5,855 bases of DNA from Clostridiales bacterium. GTDB taxonomy: Bacteria; Bacillota; Clostridia; Tissierellales; Sedimentibacteraceae. The position numbers and the translations under genes were made by a program. Under the pieces are notes generated by a model. The model saw only the letters and a program-made list of their open reading frames with translations, had not been told where the DNA came from and made no database searches. The stretch covers positions 19,231-25,085 of the forward strand of contig DMWH01000230.1 of assembly GCA_003483345.1 (NCBI GenBank), given 5' to 3'. This document shows positions 1 through 5,855 of the stretch, piece by piece; position 1 is the first letter of the stretch, and the number at the start of each line of letters is the position of its first letter.

Positions 1-23
1 CCGTGAAGGAATGTATCTGTATT

Positions 24-52
24 AAAAAAAGTTGCAGGAAACTGCAACTTTT
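24..52 (-). terminator. Rho-independent terminator of the carboxypeptidase gene
   Basis: The arms at 27-37 and 42-52 form a perfect 11-bp stem around a 4-base loop. Read on the minus strand, the stem is followed by seven T residues (24-30 on the plus strand are all A), the classic intrinsic terminator layout. The stem begins inside the TAA stop codon of the minus-strand carboxypeptidase gene (51-53), so transcription ends almost immediately after translation. On the plus strand the same hairpin has a GAAA loop and is followed by only four T residues, so it could act weakly in the other direction for a gene entering from the left. Confidence 0.85.
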
Positions 53-1337
53 AGTAATTATTGTATCTGCTTCGTCTTTTCTTTCTGTTGATACGAATTC
101 TTATATCGTTGTAAATTTTTAAAAGCAATATTGAAACTGCAGCAAATAATATAAGAAAACCTACAAATTTGACAATTGTAAGAAAAATATTCCCTTGGCC
201 TTCCTGTGCAGTACTTTTTACCGATATTGGAGAAATTAAATTCACGGCACCTATAACTTTATTGTCAAGTGTATATTCAATTTTCCCGATTACACTGTTT
301 TTTTCAATAGGCAGAGTTATATCGTCTATATATACATTTGATTTAATATCATCAAGTGTGTCTTTTTTGATAAGGGCAGTCAAATCACTTTCAGTAATCA
401 AAGATATTTCCTTAGAATCTCCGTTGGGAATTTTTATATTTTTTATAAAGGTATTTTTGCCAACCAATGTGGCAGATTCATATTCTTCAAACCCATAATT
501 AAAAAGATTATGAGCATCTTGATACATTTCAAGAGAAATCCCCTTCATTGTAACTGCAATAAGATCTGTCCCGTCCTTTTTTGCAGTTGCGACTAAACAG
601 TTTCCGGCTTGAGGAGTGTAGCCTGTCTTTGCTCCCGTGGCATATTCATAGTAAGGGCTTATATATGCACCATCTACATAAATTTGATTGTAACTTGTAT
701 TATATATTAATTTATTCAAGGTTGTAAAATATCTTGGCTCATCCTTTTTATTGGTTGTCTGTATTTCATACTTCGTTGTTGATACAATTTTTCTGAAAGT
801 GTCATTTTCCATTGCATACTTGGTTATTAAGGCTAAGTCGGCTGCGGTTGAGTAATGATTTGTATCGTGAAGCCCGTGAGGATTTGTAAAATTAGTATTA
901 TATGCTCCTAATTCTTTTGCTTTTTGATTCATCATTTTTACAAAATTCTCCAAGCTTCCTCCATAGTGCTTTGCAATTACAGAAGCTGCATCATTTGCCG
1001 AAGGCAGCATCAATGCATACAGTAAATCTTTTAATGTCAGAATTTCTCCGGGCTCCAATGCTATGTGGCTTCCTTCGATTTCAAAGGGAGTATCATCATC
1101 CACAGTAATAACATCAGTTAACTCTCCTAATTCTATGGCGAGGATTGCCGTCATAATCTTGGTTAAACTTGCCGGATACATTTTTTTGTCCGCGTTTTTT
1201 TGCGCCAAAATAGTGCCGGAGGATGCATCGATTAAAACTGCTGATTCGCTGAGTATTGCAGGTGTCGCATATACAATGTTGAAATTAACCAACAAACACA
1301 TAAAGACTAATATGTAGAATGCTATTCGTTTTTTCAT
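51..1337 (-). CDS. D-alanyl-D-alanine carboxypeptidase (class S11 penicillin-binding protein, DacA/DacF-like)
   Basis: This exported serine DD-carboxypeptidase removes the terminal D-Ala from peptidoglycan pentapeptides and so limits cross-linking. The start at 1337 gives 428 residues. Residues 1-24 are a signal peptide: MKKR, a hydrophobic core, and a VYA cleavage site before T25. The three penicillin-binding motifs are all present: S57-L-T-K60 with the nucleophilic serine and general-base lysine, S113-A-N115, and K237-T-G239. A PBP5-type C-terminal beta domain spans roughly 290-372. Residues 384-406 form a membrane helix followed by a very basic tail, so the protein is probably anchored at its C terminus on the outer face of the membrane. 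An in-frame ATG 13 codons upstream (1376) has no ribosome binding site, whereas the chosen ATG follows AAGGAG at good spacing. The length fits Firmicutes S11 enzymes. Which paralog it is (dacA, dacB or dacF) cannot be settled here. It is transcribed away from comEA and ends in its own terminator. Confidence 0.93.
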   Translation of the reverse strand: MKKRIAFYILVFMCLLVNFNIVYATPAILSESAVLIDASSGTILAQKNADKKMYPASLTKIMTAILAIELGELTDVITVDDDTPFEIEGSHIALEPGEILTLKDLLYALMLPSANDAASVIAKHYGGSLENFVKMMNQKAKELGAYNTNFTNPHGLHDTNHYSTAADLALITKYAMENDTFRKIVSTTKYEIQTTNKKDEPRYFTTLNKLIYNTSYNQIYVDGAYISPYYEYATGAKTGYTPQAGNCLVATAKKDGTDLIAVTMKGISLEMYQDAHNLFNYGFEEYESATLVGKNTFIKNIKIPNGDSKEISLITESDLTALIKKDTLDDIKSNVYIDDITLPIEKNSVIGKIEYTLDNKVIGAVNLISPISVKSTAQEGQGNIFLTIVKFVGFLILFAAVSILLLKIYNDIRIRINRKKRRSRYNNY

Positions 1338-1343
1338 TTGTAA

Positions 1344-1349
1344 CTCCTT
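1344..1349 (-). promoter_or_regulatory. Ribosome binding site that fixes the carboxypeptidase start
   Basis: On the minus strand AAGGAG lies six bases before the ATG at 1337. This decides between that ATG and the longer frame starting at 1376, which has no purine-rich site in front of it. The shorter start also places the signal peptide's MKKR directly at the N terminus. Confidence 0.85.
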
Positions 1350-1388
1350 GTTTATATTGTATGGATATACCTTCATTAAGGGTAAGTC

Positions 1389-1501
1389 TTTGGGGTCAAG
1401 CTATGAAGGAATGTCCCCAAAACAGGTGTCACCTTTACAGGATAGTCTAAGGGGCAAGAGGAATGTCCCCGATTGGGATATTTATGGTTATCGATTGCCC
1501 C
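1389..1501. repeat. REP-like cluster of short palindromes between divergent genes
   Basis: This block is richer in G+C than its surroundings and packed with complementary segments. TTTGGGG (1389-1395) can pair with CCCCAAA (1415-1421). AGGTG (1424-1428) mirrors CACCT (1430-1434). GGGGCAA (1451-1457) can pair with TTGCCCC (1495-1501). Two diverged copies of one unit, GGGG-(T)CAAG-spacer-GGAATGTCCCC, are visible at 1392-1418 and 1451-1470 and share an exact 11-base core (1408-1418 and 1460-1470). Runs of this kind (GGGGACATTCC next to GGTGACACC on the complementary strand) resemble extragenic palindromic repeats scattered in many Clostridia genomes, some of which are mobilised by REP-associated tyrosine transposases. 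That assignment is from memory of the pattern; copy number cannot be seen from one window. No credible ORF lies in it. Confidence 0.6.
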
Positions 1502-1543
1502 ATATAAATCAAATAATAGTATAGCAGAAAAATTAATATTTGT

Positions 1544-1560
1544 AATCAAAAATTTTGATT
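1544..1560. promoter_or_regulatory. 17-bp near-perfect palindrome overlapping the comEA -35 element (possible operator)
   Basis: AATCAAAA (1544-1551) and TTTTGATT (1553-1560) are exact reverse complements around one central base. The right arm contains the candidate -35 hexamer TTGATT (1555-1560), so a dimeric regulator bound here would cover the promoter. The symmetry and position are seen directly; the operator role is inference. The sequence is all A+T except two bases, so a chance occurrence in A+T-rich DNA is quite possible. Confidence 0.35.
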
Positions 1561-1582
1561 TTTTAGATTAATAATGTATAAT
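1555..1582 (+). promoter_or_regulatory. Sigma-A-type promoter for comEA (and possibly selA-selB)
   Basis: The -35 hexamer TTGATT (1555-1560, four of six matches to TTGACA) is followed after 16 bases by a perfect -10 hexamer TATAAT (1577-1582). Transcription would start near 1589, giving a leader of about 50 bases before the comEA ATG. As no terminator is seen between comEA and selA, this promoter may also drive the selenium genes. Confidence 0.6.
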
Positions 1583-1641
1583 ATAGAAAAGGGTAGCTAC
1601 ACGCAAATGAAGGGGATATATTTATAATACTGGGGGGAATT

Positions 1642-2211
1642 ATGAACAACAGCATCTATAAGAAAGGACTTGCCGTTGTTTTAATCATTGTTATAATTAT
1701 TATGGCTGTTTTGGGAATTAAACTTTCCGGCAAGGAAAAAGAAGTTTTTTTTACAGACTATTCAAATACAAATGAAGAAAATGAAGAACCAAAAGAAGCA
1801 AAAGGGTATATTTTTGTTGACATTGACGGAGCCGTGGTTAGTCCCGGGGTTTATAAGTTAATTGAAGGAAGCAGGGTTATTGATGCAATTAATTTAGCAG
1901 GAGGCCTTAAGGAAAAAGCATTTACGCAAAATTTAAACAAGGCGAGGAAACTGGTTGATGGAGAAAAGATTTACATATATTTAGAAGGCGATGAGGAAGC
2001 CGAAAGATTACATCCCAATAATCTGATTAATCTCAACACTGCTTCAGTTGATGTTTTAATGTCTCTTCCCGGAATCGGAGAAGTTTATGCAAATAGAATT
2101 ATTGATTACAGAAATAAAAAACAATTCAGTTCCATTGAAGAAATTAAAAATATCGAAGGAATCGGAGATAAAACTTTTGAAAAGTTAAAAGAATTAATAA
2201 CGGTAAACTAA
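1642..2211 (+). CDS. comEA: ComEA family DNA receptor (SLBB domain plus helix-hairpin-helix)
   Basis: ComEA binds incoming double-stranded DNA at the outer face of the membrane during natural transformation and hands it to the ComEC channel. The 189 residues show the family layout. There is a short cytoplasmic end and one membrane helix at about 9-28, an acidic linker rich in Glu and Asn at about 38-54, an SLBB domain at 56-113 (with the IDGAVVSPGVY and AINLAGGL segments), and a C-terminal pair of helix-hairpin-helix motifs at about 128-188. In the latter, the hairpin signatures LPGIG (142-146) and IEGIG (171-175) follow INLNTAS (129-135). The linker between SLBB and the DNA-binding part is short, about 13 residues. 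The ATG follows a run of six G residues (1632-1637) with four bases of spacing, an unusual but workable ribosome binding site. comEB and comEC do not follow; selA does. A single ComEA does not show that the organism is competent, because related HhH proteins also occur in non-transformable bacteria. Confidence 0.9.
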   Translation: MNNSIYKKGLAVVLIIVIIIMAVLGIKLSGKEKEVFFTDYSNTNEENEEPKEAKGYIFVDIDGAVVSPGVYKLIEGSRVIDAINLAGGLKEKAFTQNLNKARKLVDGEKIYIYLEGDEEAERLHPNNLINLNTASVDVLMSLPGIGEVYANRIIDYRNKKQFSSIEEIKNIEGIGDKTFEKLKELITVN

Positions 2212-2278
2212 AATATTTATGACAAACGTTTATATTATGATAAGTAACCGGTTTGATAAATTAAAATAGGAGAGAAAA
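2212..2278 (+). other. selA leader / comEA-selA spacer
   Basis: This 67-base spacer holds a ribosome binding site AGGAG (2268-2272) six bases before the selA ATG, and no terminator for comEA. It contains two exact small palindromes, AAACGTTT (2224-2231) and AACCGGTT (2246-2253), the second flanked by direct repeats of TGATAA (2238-2243 and 2254-2259). A possible -35-like ATGACA (2219-2224) has no convincing -10 at normal spacing, so I see no clear separate promoter for selA. Any regulatory role for the palindromes is inference. Confidence 0.35.
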
Positions 2279-3679
2279 ATGGATGCTAATAAGTATTATA
2301 GGAACATTCCTAAGGTAGATTCAATAATGGAAAATGAAAAAATTAAGGAATTATTAAAAATTACAAGCAGAGAATCGGTTTTGGAATGTGCAAGAAGAGC
2401 TACTGAAGAGTTAAGAATGCTTATTAATGACAACCCAAATAATGAAGAGAAAATAAATGTGGAAATAAAAAATATTATAAATAAAATTACTTTACTGGTA
2501 CATAATCTGCTCGCCTTTAATATGAAAAAAGTTGTAAACGGAACCGGGACAATTCTTCATACTAATTTGGGCAGAGCACCGATATCAATAGAAGCTGCTA
2601 AAAGAGCTATGGATATTGTAACCGGATATTCAAATCTTGAATTTGATTTAGAATTAGGGAAAAGAGGCTCCAGATACTCACATTTTGAAAAAATAATCTC
2701 GAAAATTACCGGGGCAGAGGCAGTAATGGCGGTAAATAACAACGCAGCTGCAGTTCTTTTGATTTTGTCTGCATTGGCTAAGGATAAGGAAGTAATTGTA
2801 TCAAGAGGAGAATTGGTAGAAATAGGAGGCTCCTTTAGAATACCGGATGTAATGAAGCAAAGCGGCGTGAATTTAATTGAAGTGGGTACCACAAATAAAA
2901 CTCGCTTACATGATTATGAAGAGAAAATTTCTTCCGAAACTGCAGCTTTATTAAAGGTGCATACCAGCAATTATAAAATTGTAGGTTTTACGGAAAGTGT
3001 TTCAGTCGAAGAATTGTCCGATTTAGGTAAAAAATATAATATTCCTGTCATTGAAGATATCGGGAGCGGAGTGTTGGCTGATTTAAGCGGTTACGGTTTA
3101 ACATATGAGCCCACGGTACAAAACTCAATAAAGGCAGGAGTTGACATAGTATGTTTCAGCGGCGACAAACTATTGGGTGGTCCTCAGGCAGGCATTATTG
3201 CAGGGAAAAAACAATATATAGATAAAATAAAAAAACATCCTTTAAATAGGGCCTTGAGAATCGACAAATTTACGGCGGCAGTATTAGAAAGTATATTTCA
3301 TGAGTATATTGACGAAAAAAGAGCAGTAGAAAACATCCCTGTATTAAAAATGATAAACATGAATATCGAAGACTTAAAAGTACGTGCAGAAAAGCTTTTG
3401 GCTAAGCTTGAAGATATGTTTGAGTATTTGGATATTGGAATAGAAGAATGTTTGTCTCAAATAGGAGGGGGAGCACTTCCTTTAGAAAGAATGAAAAGCT
3501 ATGCTGTTTCCATAAAACCAAAAACAATGAGCAGTGCAAAATTTGAAAGAAAATTAAGAAATTCTGAGGTTCCGATTATAGGAAGAGTTGTAAATGATAC
3601 TTTCTATATAGATTTACGAACTGTATTAGAAGGTGAAGAGCAGATAATTTATGACGAGATTAAGAATTTATTCAAATAA
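2279..3679 (+). CDS. selA: L-seryl-tRNA(Sec) selenium transferase
   Basis: SelA is a cytoplasmic pyridoxal-phosphate enzyme that turns seryl-tRNA(Sec) into selenocysteyl-tRNA(Sec) using selenophosphate made by SelD. The bacterial enzyme forms a ring of ten subunits. The 466-residue length is normal for the family. Residues 1-80 form the alpha-helical N-terminal region that contacts tRNA(Sec). The signature [15 protein letters not shown] starts at N87, and further core segments are AVNNNAAAV (151-159), [12 protein letters not shown] (from 175) and EVGTTNKTR (201-209). The PLP-binding lysine is K297 in [14 protein letters not shown], equivalent to K295 of the E. coli enzyme. IGGGALP and IIGRV mark the C-terminal domain. 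The start is supported by AGGAG at 2268-2272. selB follows 15 bases after the stop, so the two are almost certainly one transcript. No key residue appears to be missing, and nothing suggests an archaeal-type SelA-like paralog. Confidence 0.97.
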   Translation: MDANKYYRNIPKVDSIMENEKIKELLKITSRESVLECARRATEELRMLINDNPNNEEKINVEIKNIINKITLLVHNLLAFNMKKVVNGTGTILHTNLGRAPISIEAAKRAMDIVTGYSNLEFDLELGKRGSRYSHFEKIISKITGAEAVMAVNNNAAAVLLILSALAKDKEVIVSRGELVEIGGSFRIPDVMKQSGVNLIEVGTTNKTRLHDYEEKISSETAALLKVHTSNYKIVGFTESVSVEELSDLGKKYNIPVIEDIGSGVLADLSGYGLTYEPTVQNSIKAGVDIVCFSGDKLLGGPQAGIIAGKKQYIDKIKKHPLNRALRIDKFTAAVLESIFHEYIDEKRAVENIPVLKMINMNIEDLKVRAEKLLAKLEDMFEYLDIGIEECLSQIGGGALPLERMKSYAVSIKPKTMSSAKFERKLRNSEVPIIGRVVNDTFYIDLRTVLEGEEQIIYDEIKNLFK

Positions 3680-3694
3680 TACTCTGGAGGTATT

Positions 3695-5602
3695 ATGAGA
3701 AATATTATTATTGGTACAGCCGGACATATAGACCATGGTAAAACCACATTAATTAAAGCATTAACCGGAAGAGAAACGGACAGATGGGAAGAAGAAAAGA
3801 GAAGGGGAATAACCATTGATTTAGGATTTACTTATTTTGACCTTCCCGATGGTAACAAGGCCGGTATAATAGATGTGCCGGGTCATGAGAAATTTATTAA
3901 AAACATGCTTGCCGGAGTAGTGGGAATGGACATGGTGCTTTTGGTTATTGCAGCCGATGAAGGAATTATGCCGCAGACCACTGAGCATTTAAATATTTTA
4001 AACTTGTTAGGCGTGGAAAATGGAATTGTTGTTATTACTAAATGCGATATTGTTGATGAAGAATGGATAAGCCTTGTTAAGGAAGATATAACTGAAGCCA
4101 TCAGCACTACATTTTTGGAAGGAGCACCGATAGTTGAAGTATCATCCAAAACAGGTCAAGGCATAGAAAAGCTTATTCAAGAAATCATTAATATTGCCGA
4201 TAAGGCAGTAAAGGAAAGAGAATTAAACACAATTCCAAGGCTTCCCATAGACAGAGTTTTTTCCATACAAGGTTTTGGCACTGTAATAACAGGAACTTTG
4301 ATTACAGGTATACTAAAAAAGGGAGAAGAAGTAGAAATTTATCCTGTTAATAAAATTTGCAGGATAAGAAATATTCAGGTTCATTCCTCTGATGTGGAAA
4401 AGGCTTATGCCGGTCAAAGAACCGCAATAAACTTGTCAAATGTTAAAAAGGATGAAATTTACAGGGGATGTGTTATTGCTCCTGTTAATTCAATGAAAAA
4501 TACCATGATGCTGGATGTTAAGCTTAATTTGCTAAAAAGCTCCAAGCGTGTGGTAATAAACCGTTCAAGACTTCATCTTTACACCGGAACCAGCGAAATT
4601 CTCACAAGAGTAGTGCTTCTCGACAGAGATGAATTAACTCCGGGAGAAAGCTGCTATGTTCAGCTCAGATTAGAAGAAGAAATTGCCGTGAGAAGGAGAG
4701 ACAAATTTATTGTAAGGTTTTATTCTCCTTTAGAAACAATCGGAGGAGGAGAAATTATCGAGCCTTTGCCTTTAAAAAGAAAAAGATTTGATGAGAACCT
4801 TATCGAAGAGCTTAAAATTAAAGAAAAGGGAACAGGTGCCGATGTTATAGAAAAAATAATTAAGGACACAAAGTATTTACTCTCTGTTTCGGGTTTGGCA
4901 AAAACAACTGCCCTGACAGAAACAGAAGTTCAAGACAATATTGAAATATTGGAACAGGAAGAAAAAATAACTCTATTCAAAGTGAAGAATGACATGTATG
5001 TATGGCATAAAAGCTTTGAAATCGAAATTGAAGAAAAATTAGAAAAATATTTGTTTAATTATCATAAAGAAAACAAATATGCAACAGGAGCAAAGAAATC
5101 TGAAATTAAAAGCAAATTTTTCCCCAATCTTAAACAATTATTGTTTGATGTAATCATTCAGGCTTTTGTAGAAAAGGGTTTAATAAAACAAAGTGATGAA
5201 TTTATATCACTTAATTATTTTACAATTGAATATGATGAGGATTACAGAAAGATTAAAGAAAGGGCACTGAAGATTTTAGATGAAGTTAAGTTCGAATTAT
5301 TGAAAATCGATGAACTGGCAGAAAAAATTAACCATCCCATGACAGATGATGTTCTTTCTTTAATGTTAACAGAAAAGGATTTAGTAAGAATAAATGATTT
5401 GGTTACAACAAGAGAATTATATGAAGAAGCAAAAAACATATTAGTTGAATTTTTAAATAAAAACAAAAAAATAAGTGCAGCTCAGTACAGGGATTTGATT
5501 AATACCAACAGGAAGACTGCAATAGCTCTTTTGGAACACTTCGATATGTTAAAACTTACAAAAAGAATAGAAAATGATAGAATACTACTAAATTTGACAT
5601 AA
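3695..5602 (+). CDS. selB: Selenocysteine-specific translation elongation factor SelB
   Basis: SelB is a GTPase that takes the place of EF-Tu for selenocysteyl-tRNA(Sec). It binds that tRNA with its EF-Tu-like half and the SECIS hairpin of the mRNA with its C-terminal half. The GTP-binding motifs are complete: GHIDHGKT (10-17), RGITIDLGF in switch I (37-45), DVPGH (60-64), TKCD (115-118) and VSSKTG (149-154). Domain 2 starts at about 183 with PIDRVF, where D186 and R187 match the pair placed near the selenocysteine moiety in other SelB proteins. Domain 3 ends at about 355 with FIVRFYSP and IGGGE. Residues 370-635 form the winged-helix array that binds SECIS RNA. The last wing, about 580-633, carries [14 protein letters not shown] and a TKRIENDR end, typical of the final SelB winged helix. 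Its 635 residues are slightly more than the roughly 614 of E. coli. The ATG follows GGAGG (3686-3690). No terminator is seen after it. Confidence 0.97.
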   Translation: MRNIIIGTAGHIDHGKTTLIKALTGRETDRWEEEKRRGITIDLGFTYFDLPDGNKAGIIDVPGHEKFIKNMLAGVVGMDMVLLVIAADEGIMPQTTEHLNILNLLGVENGIVVITKCDIVDEEWISLVKEDITEAISTTFLEGAPIVEVSSKTGQGIEKLIQEIINIADKAVKERELNTIPRLPIDRVFSIQGFGTVITGTLITGILKKGEEVEIYPVNKICRIRNIQVHSSDVEKAYAGQRTAINLSNVKKDEIYRGCVIAPVNSMKNTMMLDVKLNLLKSSKRVVINRSRLHLYTGTSEILTRVVLLDRDELTPGESCYVQLRLEEEIAVRRRDKFIVRFYSPLETIGGGEIIEPLPLKRKRFDENLIEELKIKEKGTGADVIEKIIKDTKYLLSVSGLAKTTALTETEVQDNIEILEQEEKITLFKVKNDMYVWHKSFEIEIEEKLEKYLFNYHKENKYATGAKKSEIKSKFFPNLKQLLFDVIIQAFVEKGLIKQSDEFISLNYFTIEYDEDYRKIKERALKILDEVKFELLKIDELAEKINHPMTDDVLSLMLTEKDLVRINDLVTTRELYEEAKNILVEFLNKNKKISAAQYRDLINTNRKTAIALLEHFDMLKLTKRIENDRILLNLT

Positions 5603-5616
5603 AATTAATATTTTTC

Positions 5617-5645
5617 TTGACAAAATAAGTTTTTTTATGTAAGAT
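5617..5645 (+). promoter_or_regulatory. Sigma-A-type promoter for the response regulator gene
   Basis: A perfect -35 TTGACA (5617-5622) lies 17 bases before TAAGAT (5640-5645), a four-of-six match to the -10 consensus. Transcription would start near 5652 and leave a leader of about 43 bases with AAGGAG (5681-5686) eight bases before the ATG. This suggests that the response regulator is transcribed separately from selA-selB, although no terminator separates them. Confidence 0.6.
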
Positions 5646-5694
5646 TATTAAAAGTTTAATTTTTTGTAACAATCAAATTTAAGGAGCGTAATAA

Positions 5695-5855
5695 ATGAAA
5701 GTCTTGATTGTTGATGATGAACTTTTAACCATTAAGAATCTTAAATATAGTTTCGAGCAGGATAATTATGAAGTGGAATCTACCGGTGACAGCAATGAAG
5801 CTTTAAAAAAAATTACAACGACTGATTACGATATTATAATACTTGATTTAGTGCT
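5695..5855 (+). CDS. Response regulator, receiver domain (3' end beyond the window)
   Basis: Only the first 53 codons are present, enough to recognise a CheY-like receiver domain of a two-component system. It begins MKVLIVDDE, giving the acidic pair D7-D8 that binds magnesium. The phosphate-accepting aspartate is D51 in YDIIILDLV. The segment GYEV-like NYEVE (24-28) and the helix before YDIIIL fit the usual alpha/beta pattern. The start is backed by AAGGAG at 5681-5686 and a good promoter upstream. The output domain lies outside the window; an OmpR/PhoB-type DNA-binding protein is the commonest possibility, but that is a guess. A histidine kinase gene would be expected downstream. Confidence 0.9.
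   Translation, partial: MKVLIVDDELLTIKNLKYSFEQDNYEVESTGDSNEALKKITTTDYDIIILDLV

Noticed and set aside
1..54. A possible selenocysteine codon: in frame 1, TGA at 4-6 is followed by an open frame to TAG (52-54), with a hairpin (27-52) whose loop begins with G about 31 bases after the TGA, within the spacing range reported for bacterial SECIS elements.
   Set aside because: Only one codon is visible before the TGA, so no coding frame can be shown. The hairpin is fully explained as the minus-strand terminator, with a perfect stem plus seven T residues. In frame 2 an ordinary gene could end REGMYLY-stop at 23-25. Upstream sequence would decide.
1338..1376. A longer carboxypeptidase start at 1376 adding 13 residues.
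   Set aside because: There is no Shine-Dalgarno sequence before it. The inner ATG at 1337 has AAGGAG at six bases and begins a normal signal peptide.
1361..1450. A 29-codon plus-strand frame starting ATG at 1361 through the repeat block.
   Set aside because: It has no ribosome binding site, lies across palindromic repeat sequence, and has a composition unlike the real genes; treated as chance.
1607..1627. Six-codon leader peptide (ATG AAG GGG ...) just before comEA.
   Set aside because: Too short, with no clear ribosome binding site and no attenuator-like structure beside it.
1623..1628. A second TATAAT close to the comEA start.
   Set aside because: There is no -35 at suitable distance, and a start from it would fall at the ribosome binding site.
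169..5466. Other open frames of 68-111 codons lying opposite or inside the five main genes.
   Set aside because: They are antisense or out-of-frame shadows of clearly identified genes, without ribosome binding sites or recognisable domains.
5594..5599. A first TTGACA at the very end of selB as a promoter -35.
   Set aside because: At 16-18 bases spacing there is no -10-like sequence; the copy at 5617 pairs much better.
5647..5666. ATTAAA-AG-TTTAAT inverted repeat followed by a T run, resembling a terminator after selB.
   Set aside because: The stem is entirely A-T with a two-base loop, too weak for an intrinsic terminator, and it lies at or after the predicted start of the response regulator transcript.

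Overview
The window looks like chromosomal DNA from a low-GC, Gram-positive anaerobe, most likely a member of the class Clostridia. The reasons are the A+T-rich codon use (many ATA, AGA and AAA codons), strong AGGAG-type ribosome binding sites, a class S11 penicillin-binding carboxypeptidase with a C-terminal membrane anchor, a Gram-positive-type ComEA, and a selenocysteine-insertion operon. No species can be named from this sequence alone.

Layout, left to right. Bases 1-50 hold only the extreme end of an upstream region and a rho-independent terminator serving the minus strand. A D-alanyl-D-alanine carboxypeptidase gene (51-1337, minus) follows. The 304-base gap between it and the next gene (1338-1641) separates two divergent genes. 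On the carboxypeptidase side it carries that gene's ribosome binding site. In the middle is a G+C-richer block of short palindromes that resembles an extragenic REP-like repeat (1389-1501). Next come a 17-bp near-palindrome and a sigma-A-type promoter for the rightward genes. comEA (1642-2211), selA (2279-3679) and selB (3695-5602) then run on the plus strand with gaps of 67 and 15 bases and no visible terminator between them. After selB a second sigma-A-type promoter (5617-5645) leads into the first 53 codons of a response regulator that runs off the right edge.

How the genes work together. selA and selB form a clear functional pair: SelA converts seryl-tRNA(Sec) to selenocysteyl-tRNA(Sec), and SelB carries that tRNA to the ribosome at UGA codons followed by a SECIS hairpin. 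The other two required parts, selD (selenophosphate synthetase) and selC (tRNA-Sec), are not in the window and must lie elsewhere if the pathway works. ComEA is a membrane-anchored DNA receptor for natural transformation. Here it lacks its usual partners comEB and comEC and instead sits directly upstream of the selenium genes, which is a context oddity rather than a known functional link. The carboxypeptidase trims peptidoglycan stem peptides outside the cell and is transcribed away from the others.

I did not find evidence of a new biological system. The points most worth a second look are the REP-like block, the palindrome over the comEA promoter, and the comEA-selA-selB arrangement.
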